A DNA stretch of 64,000 bases from the NCBI GenBank assembly GCA_004562765.1, contig SFRL01000012.1:1-64000 (forward strand), read 5' to 3'. The notes beneath the pieces were generated by a model. That model was not told the DNA's origin, made no database searches, and worked only from the letters and a program-made list of their open reading frames with translations. Shown here piece after piece: positions 17,619-25,967 of this stretch; the stretch's first letter is position 1, and each line of letters opens with the position of its first letter. Made by a program: the position numbers and the translations under genes. The DNA is from a bacterium (GTDB taxonomy: Bacteria; Bacillota; Clostridia; Lachnospirales; Lachnospiraceae).

Positions 17619-18123
17619 AGATAATATCGTTTTGATCGGTATGCCGGGTGTCGGGAAGAGCACGGTGGGCGTGGTACTGGCAAAAAATATGGGATATTCT
17701 TTTGTAGACAGTGACCTGCTGATCCAGGAGCAGGAGGGAAAGTTGCTGCATGAGATCATTGAGGAGCGCGGATTGGATGGCTTTAACGAGGTGGAGAATC
17801 AGGTGAATTCCTCTATCGATATCAGCCGTGCAGTCATTGCTACCGGAGGCAGTGTCGTCTATGGAGCGCAGGCGATGGAGCATTTAAAGCAGATCGGAAC
17901 CGTTGTCTATTTATCTTTACCGTTCGAAGAACTGTCAGAGCGGCTGGGAGATCTGAACGAGCGGGGCGTGTCGATCCGCGATGGACAGACGCTCGAAGAC
18001 CTTATGCAGGAGCGGACACCGCTTTATGAAAAATATGCGGATGTCACCATCGACTGTGAGGGAAGGCAGATCCGGGAGATTGTTCAGATGATCAAGGCAG
18101 AAGTGCAGGGAAGTGACGATTAG
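17611..18123 (+). CDS. aroK: Shikimate kinase (AroK/AroL family)
   Basis: 170 residues, the normal length. P-loop GMPGVGKST, shikimate-binding DSDLLIQ, and the lid region follow the AroK pattern. The usual GGG substrate motif reads GGS (ATGGSVVY), a conservative variation. The reaction phosphorylates shikimate for chorismate and aromatic amino acid synthesis. ATG 17611 is preferred because GGAGG at 17598-17602 is 8 nt away; an in-frame ATG at 17605 is too close. The start lies inside the previous gene. No other aro genes are nearby, so another small-molecule kinase role is possible. Confidence 0.82.
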   Translation: MNRDNIVLIGMPGVGKSTVGVVLAKNMGYSFVDSDLLIQEQEGKLLHEIIEERGLDGFNEVENQVNSSIDISRAVIATGGSVVYGAQAMEHLKQIGTVVYLSLPFEELSERLGDLNERGVSIRDGQTLEDLMQERTPLYEKYADVTIDCEGRQIREIVQMIKAEVQGSDD

Positions 18124-18186
18124 CTGCATGGGTGTGACTTTACTGTAAAATGGAATACAACAATGGACAAAAAAAGAGGAGAACAG

Positions 18187-18741
18187 ATGAACCACGAAAA
18201 ACTGGAAAAAAATCTGATCGATCTGATCAAGGAGGAACAGGCAAAGCTGGGCTATCGGAAAGAAGAAGTGCGCCTGTATTATCCGCTCGGTACGCTTTTG
18301 CATTTTTATGACTGTTTGGACAGCGCAGACGAGATGCAGACGAGGCTTTCGGATTTTCCGTCAGCTGTGGCGGATACGCTTGGTGCAGTGGAGGTCTCTC
18401 ACAAAGGAGAGCGTTTCTGCTTTGTGATACCGGAGAGCGGAACGGAGTACGTGCACACACAGATGCGGGAAAATGAATTTATCCGTCAGCTTGTGGAACT
18501 GGTGGGCAGTCACGGTGCGACGATGGAGCAGATCAAGGCGCTGTTTGAGGCGCAGGAAGCGTCCTGTGTCATCACTGATATGGATAGTGACGAGTTTGAT
18601 GTGATGATCCGCTTCACAGAGGGGGACGATGCCTATTATTACTGCTTTAAGGATGAGGGCTGCCATATCATTTACCACCGGTTTCTGCCGGAGGATTATG
18701 CGGATTTCGGGTTTGGAAATATGTCTAACGATGGGAGATAA
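18187..18741 (+). CDS. Conserved hypothetical protein (DUF3877-like)
   Basis: 184 residues, soluble and acidic. The opening MNHEKLEKNLIDLIKEEQAKLGYRKEEVRLYYPL resembles a family I recall as DUF3877 in Lachnospiraceae; this assignment is from memory and unverified. No catalytic motif or membrane segment is visible. ATG 18187 with GAGGAG just upstream is preferred to an in-frame ATG at 18163. It sits 3 nt before a PanE-like gene, so the two are probably cotranscribed. Confidence 0.65.
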   Translation: MNHEKLEKNLIDLIKEEQAKLGYRKEEVRLYYPLGTLLHFYDCLDSADEMQTRLSDFPSAVADTLGAVEVSHKGERFCFVIPESGTEYVHTQMRENEFIRQLVELVGSHGATMEQIKALFEAQEASCVITDMDSDEFDVMIRFTEGDDAYYYCFKDEGCHIIYHRFLPEDYADFGFGNMSNDGR

Positions 18742-18744
18742 AGT

Positions 18745-19692
18745 ATGAGTGATAAAAGCATTAATAAAAAGATTGCAGTTGTGGGGATTGGCGGAGTCGG
18801 CGGATTTCTGGCGGGTGCCATCGGAAGTGTATATGAGGATCAGTTGACACTGGTTGCCAGAGGGGATCGTCAGAAGTCATTGAAGGAGCGGGGGCTCGTC
18901 CTGCACAGTGACCTGCGGGGGGAGATCTGCGTGCATCCTCATTCAGTCGTGACGGCGCAGGAACTGGAAGAACAGGATCTTATATTTCTATGTGTAAAGA
19001 ATTATTCGTTGGAGGAGGCATGTGAACAGATCCGTCATGCAGTGGGTGAAAATACCATCGTGATCCCTGTGATGAACGGTGTTGATCCGGGTGAGCGGGC
19101 ACGGGCTGCGCTGGGACGGGGAATTGTTGTAGATTCCCTGATCTATATCGTGGCATTTATCGGGGACGATGGAGGAATCGTTCATCAGGGCGATTTCGCG
19201 CGGCTGCGCATCGGTATCCGGAACGCGGATGCAGATGCGCAGGAGGCGGTTGCGCAGGTGTCCGATATCTTGACGGCCGCAGGTGTAGAGCATCTGGTGG
19301 CAGATGATATTGAACTCGAGATCTGGCGTAAGTATATCTTAAACTGTGCCTATAATGTGGCGACGGCTGCCTATGATAATAATATCGGTCAACTGCGGGC
19401 GGATCCGGTCAAGTCAAAGGAATTTGAGGATCTGGTCACGGAGGCATATGAGGTGGCAAAGGCAAAGGGTGTGGCGGTGCGCCCGGAGCACAGGGATGAG
19501 TTTTTTGACCGGTTTCATTATACCTATCGCGATGATGCTACCAGCTCCCTGCAGCGGGATCTGAATGCCGGCAGACGTGCGGAGATCGAGACATTCAGCG
19601 GTTATCTGGTGAGAGAGGCAGCCCGGCTTGGCGTGGCAGCTCCGGTGTCGGAAAAAATGTACGGTCTGCTCAGACAGCGTGCTCAAAAATGA
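18745..19692 (+). CDS. panE: 2-dehydropantoate 2-reductase family (PanE/ApbA-like)
   Basis: 315 residues. The Rossmann nucleotide-binding motif VVGIGGVGGFLAG is N-terminal, and the family Lys appears in the EIWRKYILNCAYNVATA segment, where PanE uses it as a catalytic residue. PanE reduces ketopantoate to pantoate with NADPH in pantothenate/CoA synthesis. Many Clostridia carry several PanE-like paralogues of unknown substrate, so the function is family-level. GGGAGATAAAGT precedes the ATG. Confidence 0.82.
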   Translation: MSDKSINKKIAVVGIGGVGGFLAGAIGSVYEDQLTLVARGDRQKSLKERGLVLHSDLRGEICVHPHSVVTAQELEEQDLIFLCVKNYSLEEACEQIRHAVGENTIVIPVMNGVDPGERARAALGRGIVVDSLIYIVAFIGDDGGIVHQGDFARLRIGIRNADADAQEAVAQVSDILTAAGVEHLVADDIELEIWRKYILNCAYNVATAAYDNNIGQLRADPVKSKEFEDLVTEAYEVAKAKGVAVRPEHRDEFFDRFHYTYRDDATSSLQRDLNAGRRAEIETFSGYLVREAARLGVAAPVSEKMYGLLRQRAQK

Positions 19693-19714
19693 GAAATATG
19701 AGGCTGATTTTGAC

Positions 19715-19743
19715 TTGTACACGGAATGCAGTTGTGCTATGAT
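19715..19743 (+). promoter_or_regulatory. Extended -10 promoter for the RpiB-like gene
   Basis: TTGTAC 19715-19720, 17 nt, TATGAT 19738-19743 with a TGC extended -10. The core TTGTGCTATGAT also occurs in the palindrome at 6628. Confidence 0.6.
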
Positions 19744-19756
19744 TTGGAAAGAATCA

Positions 19757-19783
19757 GTAACTGTCAAGGAACTGAACAGATAC
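19757..19783 (+). repeat. Dispersed 27-bp intergenic repeat, copy 1
   Basis: GTAACTG...CTGAACAGATAC. It resembles copies at 25126-25152 and 63978-64000 (same order of conserved blocks, same length where complete). Confidence 0.6.
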
Positions 19784-19811
19784 GAATATATTTTTATGGG
19801 AGGATATTACA

Positions 19812-20453
19812 ATGAAGATCGCTTTGATCAACGAAAACAGTCAGGCTGCAAAAAATGCGGTTATTTTAAATGCCTTAAAGAAGGTCGTAGAGCCGATGGG
19901 GCATGAGGTGTTTAATTACGGTATGTATACCGCAGAGGATGCGGAACAGCTCACTTATGTGCAGATCGGTATTCTGGCAGCCGTTTTATTAAATTCCGGA
20001 GCAGCAGATTATGTGATCACCGGATGCGGTACCGGAGAGGGCGCAATGTTAGCATGCAATTCTTTCCCCGGCGTGATCTGCGGACATGTGGAGGATGCAC
20101 TGGACGCGTACACCTTCGCACAGATCAATGACGGAAATGCGATCGCCATTCCGTTTGCAAAAGGCTTTGGCTGGGGCGGAGACCTGAATCTGGAGTACAT
20201 ATTTGAAAAACTGTACTGTGAGGAGAGCGGACAGGGCTATCCGAGAGAGCGTGCGGTACCTGAGCAGCGAAATAAGAAGATCCTGGATGAAGTCAAGAAG
20301 GTGACCTACCGTGATCTTTGTGACATCTTGAAGGAGCTGGATCAGGATTTGGTAAAGGGAGCACTTGGCGGTGCACAGTTCAAGGAGCTGTTCTTCGCAA
20401 ATTGCAAGTGCGACAAGATCCGTGCTGCTGTAGAAGAGATCGTTGGAAAGTAA
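19812..20453 (+). CDS. RpiB/LacA/LacB-family sugar-phosphate isomerase
   Basis: 213 residues. The RpiB-family signature DYVITGCGTGEGAMLACNSFPGV carries the catalytic Cys/Ser region, and the GHVEDALDAYTFAQINDGNAIAI segment matches the active-site loop. The protein is about 60 residues longer than classical RpiB, with a helical C-terminal tail. The family isomerises ribose 5-phosphate, allose 6-phosphate or galactose 6-phosphate. Which substrate applies is not readable. It is monocistronic: own promoter upstream and terminator downstream. Confidence 0.85.
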   Translation: MKIALINENSQAAKNAVILNALKKVVEPMGHEVFNYGMYTAEDAEQLTYVQIGILAAVLLNSGAADYVITGCGTGEGAMLACNSFPGVICGHVEDALDAYTFAQINDGNAIAIPFAKGFGWGGDLNLEYIFEKLYCEESGQGYPRERAVPEQRNKKILDEVKKVTYRDLCDILKELDQDLVKGALGGAQFKELFFANCKCDKIRAAVEEIVGK

Positions 20454-20514
20454 TTCCATACAGAAAAGTCCGATAGCGGAATGACCGGTAACAGCCGGAA
20501 ATAGCGAACACAGA

Positions 20515-20539
20515 AGGCGAGGATGATCCTCGCCTTTTT
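20515..20539 (+). terminator. Terminator after the RpiB-like gene
   Basis: Perfect 9-bp stem AGGCGAGGA / TCCTCGCCT with a 3-nt loop and a T-run. Confidence 0.93.
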
Positions 20540-20542
20540 CTG

Positions 20543-20615
20543 TTGCAGAAATATCAGTAAATGTTATAATGTCTTTATACTATCTTTATATTATCTTTAC
20601 ATTATCTTAATACCT
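20543..20615 (+). promoter_or_regulatory. trk promoter followed by four 11-bp direct repeats
   Basis: TTGCAG 20543-20548 and TATAAT 20565-20570 are 16 nt apart. Immediately downstream are four tandem 11-mers: TCTTTATACTA (20572), TCTTTATATTA (20583), TCTTTACATTA (20594) and a degenerate TCTTAATACCT (20605). One turn of DNA per repeat fits OmpR-family response regulator binding. Confidence 0.65.
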
Positions 20616-20654
20616 GCTTTTTTGCAGTATAAAAACAGGAGGATGTTTTCAGTC

Positions 20655-22016
20655 ATGAAGATCATTATTGCAGGAGACGGCAAAGTTGGCTCGATGCTGA
20701 CCAGACAGCTGTCTGCCGAGGGGTACGACATCACGCTGATCGATGCGAATCCGAAAGTGTTGGAATCTACGGAGGAGATGTATGATATCATGGCGGTACA
20801 GGGAAACTGTGCCACAATGGAGGTGTTGGAACAGGCAGGAGTGAAGGATGCCGATCTGCTCATCGCAGCCACGAGCGCAGACGAGATCAACTTGCTGTGC
20901 TGTCTGACTGCACACAGCATGAACAAAAAGTTACATACGATCGCGCGTATCCGTAATCCGGAATACACGGATCAGATCATAAAGATGCGGGAGGTCTTTC
21001 CGCTGTCGATGACGATCAATCCGGAAAAACAGGCTGCCTTGGAGATTGAGCGACTGCTCAAATATCCGGGCTTCTTAAAGCGAGACACCTTTGCCAAGGG
21101 CAGGGTGGAGATCGTGGAGCTGCGTGTGGATGCGGACAGCCCGTTGTGTGATCATACATTGGCAGATCTGGATTCGGTAGTGGGCTGCAAGGTGCTTGTC
21201 TGTGCTGTCCTGCGTGATGGTTCGGCAGTTGCACCTGACGGAAATTACACGTTGCTGGCAGGTGACCGCATTTTTGTGACGGCGCCCACCGACACGTTAG
21301 AAACACTGCTGAAAAATCTGAATATCATTACACATAAGGTGAAACGCGTGATGCTCTGCGGAGGAGGACGTCTCAGCTATTATCTTGCGAAACAGCTGGA
21401 GCAAAGCGGAATCTCGGTGCGTCTGATCGAGCAGGACTATGACCGTTGCGTACATCTTGCGAATCTGTTACCGGGAGTGACGGTCATCCACGGCGATGCG
21501 AGTGATGAAAGACTGCTGGAGAGCGAGGGCATGGACGATTGCGATGCACTGGTGACGATGACCGGGCTGGATGAGCTGAACATGGTCATTTCCCTGCAGG
21601 GTACGATCCGCCATGTGCCGCAGGTCATAACCAAGCTTGGGCGTGTGGACAACTCACATATCTTGGACCGCCTGCCCATCGGAAGTACGATCAGTCCCAA
21701 ACAGCTCTGCTGTAATACGATCGTGCGCTATGTCCGTGCGCTGCGCAACCAGACCGGAGCTGCTCTGACCGTACATACGATCGCAGACGGACATGCGGAG
21801 GCGCTGGAGTTTCGGGTGGATGAGGGCACAAAGCATATGGGAGAACCCTTAAAAAAGCTGCATTTAAAGAAAAATATACTGGTTGTATGTATCACGCACA
21901 GAGGTAATCAGGAGATTCCCGGTGGAGATTCCTTCTATGAGGAAGGTGACACTGTCATTGTTGTCACAAGTGGGGATGTGGTGATCTATCAGTTAAACGA
22001 TATTTTTGAGGCATAG
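20655..22016 (+). CDS. trkA: TrkA, NAD-binding regulatory subunit of potassium uptake
   Basis: 453 residues with two RCK units. The first nucleotide-binding site is IIIAGDGKVGSMLTRQL at the N-terminus and the second is RVMLCGGGRLSYYLAKQL at about 225. Each RCK_N is followed by an RCK_C domain. TrkA gates the membrane subunit TrkH in response to nucleotides. ATG 20655 is chosen over 20643, because AGGAGG (20637-20642) abuts the latter. TrkH follows after 4 nt. Confidence 0.93.
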   Translation: MKIIIAGDGKVGSMLTRQLSAEGYDITLIDANPKVLESTEEMYDIMAVQGNCATMEVLEQAGVKDADLLIAATSADEINLLCCLTAHSMNKKLHTIARIRNPEYTDQIIKMREVFPLSMTINPEKQAALEIERLLKYPGFLKRDTFAKGRVEIVELRVDADSPLCDHTLADLDSVVGCKVLVCAVLRDGSAVAPDGNYTLLAGDRIFVTAPTDTLETLLKNLNIITHKVKRVMLCGGGRLSYYLAKQLEQSGISVRLIEQDYDRCVHLANLLPGVTVIHGDASDERLLESEGMDDCDALVTMTGLDELNMVISLQGTIRHVPQVITKLGRVDNSHILDRLPIGSTISPKQLCCNTIVRYVRALRNQTGAALTVHTIADGHAEALEFRVDEGTKHMGEPLKKLHLKKNILVVCITHRGNQEIPGGDSFYEEGDTVIVVTSGDVVIYQLNDIFEA

Positions 22017-22020
22017 AGCA

Positions 22021-23475
22021 ATGAACAAAAAGATGATCGCTAAATTTATCGGTAAAATCTTGATGGTGGAGGCGGCATTCATGGTGCCCGCATACGGCAT
22101 CAGTCTTTATAAGCATGAGGAGGCGGCAGCGCGCGCGTTTCTCGTTACAATGCTCCTCACTGTGCTTGTGGGAGGTGTGCTTGTCACTGCCACGCGCGGT
22201 GCAAAAAAAGGTTTTCATGCGAAGGAAGGACTGGTGTGCGTTGGCATCAGCTGGATCGTACTCGGATTGTTCGGTGCGTTGCCTTTTTTCCTTTCCGGAG
22301 CAATTCCACATTATGTGGATGCACTATTTGAGATCGTTTCCGGATTTACGACGACCGGAGCATCGATCCTGTCGGAGGTAGAACCGCTTCCGATGAGTAT
22401 ACTTTACTGGCGCAGCTTCAGCCACTGGCTGGGAGGAATGGGTGTGTTGGTGTTTTTACTGGCGGTTTCCTCCGGAGATGAGCGCAGCAAGGGTTTTACC
22501 ATGCATATTCTGCGTGCGGAGAGCCCCGGACCGAAGGTCGGAAAGCTTGTGCCCCGGATGAAACAGACGGCAGAGATCCTGTACATTCTCTACATCATCC
22601 TCACGGTGTTGAATATTGTATTCCTGCTTGCAGGGGGAATGCCGTTGTTTGATTCCATCTGTACGGCATTCGGCACGGCCGGAACCGGTGGCTTCGGTAT
22701 CAAAAATGACAGTATCGCAGGTTACAGCCCGTATCTGCAAAATGTTTGTACAGTATTTATGCTTCTGTTCGGAGTCAATTTCAGCTGCTATTACATGCTG
22801 TTGCTGCGTCAGGTAAAGAGTGTGTTCAAGGACGAAGAACTGCGCCTGTATCTGGGCGTAGTGTTCGGCAGTATTGTTCTGATCGTATTGAATCTGCGCG
22901 GATACTATGCGACGATCGGGGAGACGATCCGACATGTGGCGTTTCAGGTGGCAAGTATTGTCACAACGACAGGCTTTGCCACCACGGATTTTGACCTGTG
23001 GCCGACATTTTCCAAGTCGATCCTGTTATGCCTGATGCTGCTGGGTGCCTGTGCGGGCAGCACCGGCGGCGGATTTAAGTGCGGACGCGCGCTGCTGGTG
23101 TTGAAGGGGTTGCGCAGAAGTGTCCGACAGATCGTACACCCCGGAAAGGTGGAGGTCGTTCGTGTCAACGGACGTGCGATCGAGGAAAAGGTGCTGGAGA
23201 ACACGAATGCATATCTGGCAGCCTATGCGCTTATCATCGTAGCGAGCTTTCTCTTGATCTCTGTGGATGGCTTTTCGGTTACGACAAATCTGTCCGCTGT
23301 GCTGGCATGCTTTAACAATATCGGACCGGGACTGGAAGTGGTCGGACCGACATGTAATTACGGCACGTTCAGTGTCTTTTCCAAGCTTGTTCTGATCATG
23401 GATATGCTGGCGGGACGACTGGAAATTTTTCCGATTTTAATTCTTTTTTCACGTACAACATGGGGAAAACGGTAA
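22021..23475 (+). CDS. trkH: TrkH/KtrB-family potassium transporter membrane subunit
   Basis: 484 residues with about ten membrane segments and four pore-loop repeats. The selectivity-filter regions include FTTTGAS, FGTAGTGGF, VTTTGFATTDF and FNNIGPGL, the four-fold TrkH pattern. It forms the channel-like potassium uptake pathway with TrkA, encoded directly upstream. GAGG about 10 nt before ATG 22021 fits this start; an upstream TTG (22006) is inside trkA and less likely. Confidence 0.93.
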   Translation: MNKKMIAKFIGKILMVEAAFMVPAYGISLYKHEEAAARAFLVTMLLTVLVGGVLVTATRGAKKGFHAKEGLVCVGISWIVLGLFGALPFFLSGAIPHYVDALFEIVSGFTTTGASILSEVEPLPMSILYWRSFSHWLGGMGVLVFLLAVSSGDERSKGFTMHILRAESPGPKVGKLVPRMKQTAEILYILYIILTVLNIVFLLAGGMPLFDSICTAFGTAGTGGFGIKNDSIAGYSPYLQNVCTVFMLLFGVNFSCYYMLLLRQVKSVFKDEELRLYLGVVFGSIVLIVLNLRGYYATIGETIRHVAFQVASIVTTTGFATTDFDLWPTFSKSILLCLMLLGACAGSTGGGFKCGRALLVLKGLRRSVRQIVHPGKVEVVRVNGRAIEEKVLENTNAYLAAYALIIVASFLLISVDGFSVTTNLSAVLACFNNIGPGLEVVGPTCNYGTFSVFSKLVLIMDMLAGRLEIFPILILFSRTTWGKR

Positions 23476-23479
23476 AATA

Positions 23480-23497
23480 TTGTTAAAAAGATAACAA
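23480..23497 (+). promoter_or_regulatory. Candidate Rex operator before the hydrogenase gene
   Basis: TTGTTAAAAAGATAACAA matches the Rex consensus TTGTTAANNNNTTAACAA with a single mismatch. Rex represses fermentation and hydrogenase genes when NADH/NAD+ is low. It lies 89 nt upstream of the hydrogenase start. Confidence 0.75.
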
Positions 23498-23585
23498 TGT
23501 ATTGAATTAAAGACAAAAAAGCAGTAGAAAAATAGCGAAAACTACGATATGATTAGCCTAACGATAAAGATAACCGGGAGGATAA

Positions 23586-25046
23586 ATGAAGATGTACGCA
23601 GACGAAAATGTCATCAAGATCAAACATGAGGTTTTGTACGAGGTAGCAAAGCACGCATTCGCAGGAGATTTAGAGGAGGCGCGAGATCATATTCCGATGG
23701 ATCTGATTCCCGGACCCACTCCACAGTTCCGCTGTTGTGTGTATAAGGAGCGGGAGATCATCCGCCAGCGTATCCGCCTTGCAGAGGGAAAAGCACCCGG
23801 CACGGAGGATACCGGAAATGTCATTCAGGTCATCAGTTCCGCGTGTGAAGACTGTCCGATCTCCAGTTATGTCGTAACGGACAACTGCCAGAACTGTCTT
23901 GGAAAGGCATGTATCAACGCCTGCAATTTCGGAGCGATCTCTGTAGGGGAGCATCGTTCCCACATCGATGCGAATAAATGTAAGGAGTGCGGAAAATGTG
24001 CGAAGGCCTGTCCTTACGGTGCGATCGCTCATCTGAAGCGCCCTTGTAAGTTCAAATGTCCGGTAAATGCCATCACTTATAATGAGCTTGGCATTTCTGT
24101 GATCGATGAGAAGAAATGTATCCGCTGCGGGCAGTGTATTCACAGCTGTCCGTTTGGAGCGATCGGATCAAAGGCGTATATCGTAGATGTTATCCGTGCA
24201 TTAACCGAGGGCAAGGAAGTCTATGCGATCATTGCACCTGCGACGGAGGGACAGTTCGGCGAGGGTATCACTATGCAGAGCTTCCGTGAGGCCGTGAAAA
24301 AGATTGGTTTCACAGATCTGATCGAGGCAGGCCTTGGCGGTGATATGACGACTGCCAGCGAGGCAGAGGAGTGGCTGGAAGCATACAAAAACGGCGAAAA
24401 GAAGACCACGAGCTGCTGTCCGGGATTTGTAAACATGATCCGCAGACATTACCCGGAGCTGGCTGATAAGATCTCTACGACAGTATCTCCGATGTGTGCG
24501 GTTTCACGTCTGGTCAAGTCTCAGCATCCGGATGCAGTGACCGTGTTTATCGGACCTTGCGTGGCGAAGAAATCAGAGGTCGTAGACCAGAAGATCGAGG
24601 GAAATGCAGATTATGTACTGACCTACAGCGAGCTGCGTGCGATCTTACGTGCAAAGAAAGTCGTGCTGGAGCCGAAGGCAAACACCTATCAGGAGGCCTC
24701 TGTTTACGGCAAGCGTTACGGAAATGCCGGCGGAGTGACCGCTTCCGTATTGCAGTATATGAAGGAGACAGATCAGGAGTGCGATGCAAAGGTATGTACT
24801 GTCAACGGTGCAGCTGACTGCAAGAAGGCACTGCTGCTCATGAAGGTCGGCAAGCTGCCTGAGGACTTTATCGAGGGCATGGCATGTGAGGGCGGTTGTG
24901 TCGGCGGACCGAGCCGGTTTGAAGAGATCGCTTCCGCAAAGAAGAACCGTGATGAGCTGCTGTCACAGGCAGATGACCGTACGATCACAGGCAACCTGAA
25001 GAATTACCCGATGGATGCTTTCTCTATGCATCGCGATCACCAATAA
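23586..25046 (+). CDS. [FeFe] hydrogenase, group B-like, with N-terminal ferredoxin clusters
   Basis: 486 residues. Several Cys-rich 4Fe-4S segments (CQNCLGKACINAC, CKECGKCAKACPYGAI, CIRCGQCIHSCPFGAI) precede the H-cluster domain. The H-cluster motifs are TSCCPGF (Cys277, Cys278), GPCVAKK (Cys325) and MACEGGCVGGP (Cys434, Cys438). The L2 motif lacks the MPC of classical producing enzymes and L3 reads GGP, which fits the group B type. It probably couples ferredoxin to hydrogen. No maturases (HydE/F/G) are in the window. GGGAGG precedes the start, and a Rex-like operator suggests redox control. Confidence 0.9.
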   Translation: MKMYADENVIKIKHEVLYEVAKHAFAGDLEEARDHIPMDLIPGPTPQFRCCVYKEREIIRQRIRLAEGKAPGTEDTGNVIQVISSACEDCPISSYVVTDNCQNCLGKACINACNFGAISVGEHRSHIDANKCKECGKCAKACPYGAIAHLKRPCKFKCPVNAITYNELGISVIDEKKCIRCGQCIHSCPFGAIGSKAYIVDVIRALTEGKEVYAIIAPATEGQFGEGITMQSFREAVKKIGFTDLIEAGLGGDMTTASEAEEWLEAYKNGEKKTTSCCPGFVNMIRRHYPELADKISTTVSPMCAVSRLVKSQHPDAVTVFIGPCVAKKSEVVDQKIEGNADYVLTYSELRAILRAKKVVLEPKANTYQEASVYGKRYGNAGGVTASVLQYMKETDQECDAKVCTVNGAADCKKALLLMKVGKLPEDFIEGMACEGGCVGGPSRFEEIASAKKNRDELLSQADDRTITGNLKNYPMDAFSMHRDHQ

Positions 25047-25069
25047 AATAGTGATAAATGGTAAGAATC

Positions 25070-25104
25070 GAGATTCCCGGCTTTTGTGTGGCCGGGATTC
25101 TCTT
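25070..25104 (+). terminator. Probable terminator after the hydrogenase gene
   Basis: GAGATTCCCGGC / GCCGGGATTCTC stem with one mismatch and a short T-rich tail (TCTTTG). The T-run is weak. Confidence 0.65.
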
Positions 25105-25125
25105 TGCATGAAAATGAAAAAGCTG

Positions 25126-25152
25126 GTAACTGCGAAAGCAGTGAACAGTTAC
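25126..25152 (+). repeat. Dispersed 27-bp intergenic repeat, copy 2
   Basis: GTAACTG...CAGTTAC, a palindromic end-to-end form of the element also present at 19757 and 63978. It lies 16 nt before the next start codon. Confidence 0.6.
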
Positions 25153-25168
25153 ATGAGAGGAAACGATT

Positions 25169-25900
25169 ATGAAAATAATAATCATACGGCATGGTGATCC
25201 TGATTATGAACATGATTCACTGACTCCAAAGGGTTGGCGCGAGGTAGAATATTTATCCGAGTGGATCTCACGCATGGATGTTACGAAGGTGTACGTTTCA
25301 CCGCTCGGACGTGCGAAGGATACGGCAAATGCAACCTTGAAAAAACTGAATCAGACAGCGACGGAGTGTGAGTGGCTGCGGGAATTTGACGCACCGATCC
25401 ACCGTCCGGATGTGACGGACCGGAAGATGATCACATGGGACTGGCTTCCTCAGGATTGGACAAAGGAGCCGTTGTTCTATGACCATGAAAAATGGACAGA
25501 TCATCCGGCGATGACAGAGAGTGACGTGAAAGCACAATATGACTGGGTGATCGGGAACTTTGATGCGCTGCTGGCATCACACGGATATGTGCGTGACGAT
25601 CACTATTATCGTGTGGAGCGGGCAAATAAGGATACGCTTGTATTTTTCTGCCACTTTGGATTGGAGTGTGTGCTGCTCAGCCGTCTGCTTGATGTTTCGC
25701 CGATGGTGCTCTGGCATCATGCGTGCGCTGCGCCCAGCTCGGTGACGACACTTGTGACGGAAGAACGCAGAGCGGGGATTGCGCTGTTTCGCATGACCGG
25801 ATTCGGAGATATCTCTCATTTAAATGCAAATGGTGAAGAACCGTCTTTTCAGGCGCGTTTCTGTGAGACATTTGATGATGAGACGCAGAGACATGATTAA
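25169..25900 (+). CDS. Histidine phosphatase superfamily protein
   Basis: 243 residues. The catalytic RHG motif is near the N-terminus (IIIIRHGDPDYEHDSLTPKGWREVEYLSEW) and the second catalytic His appears in FFCHFGLECVLLSRLL. Asp in place of Glu after RHG and the HDSLTPKG segment are common in branch-1 phosphatases of Clostridia. The substrate (a sugar phosphate, nucleotide or cofactor precursor) cannot be stated. AGAGGAAACG precedes the ATG. The next gene is 67 nt away. Confidence 0.85.
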   Translation: MKIIIIRHGDPDYEHDSLTPKGWREVEYLSEWISRMDVTKVYVSPLGRAKDTANATLKKLNQTATECEWLREFDAPIHRPDVTDRKMITWDWLPQDWTKEPLFYDHEKWTDHPAMTESDVKAQYDWVIGNFDALLASHGYVRDDHYYRVERANKDTLVFFCHFGLECVLLSRLLDVSPMVLWHHACAAPSSVTTLVTEERRAGIALFRMTGFGDISHLNANGEEPSFQARFCETFDDETQRHD

Positions 25901-25967
25901 GCAGAGAGCGGATGGATACATGTATGATCGTATATGAGAGAAAAAGTTGATCGTTGGAGGAAATCAT

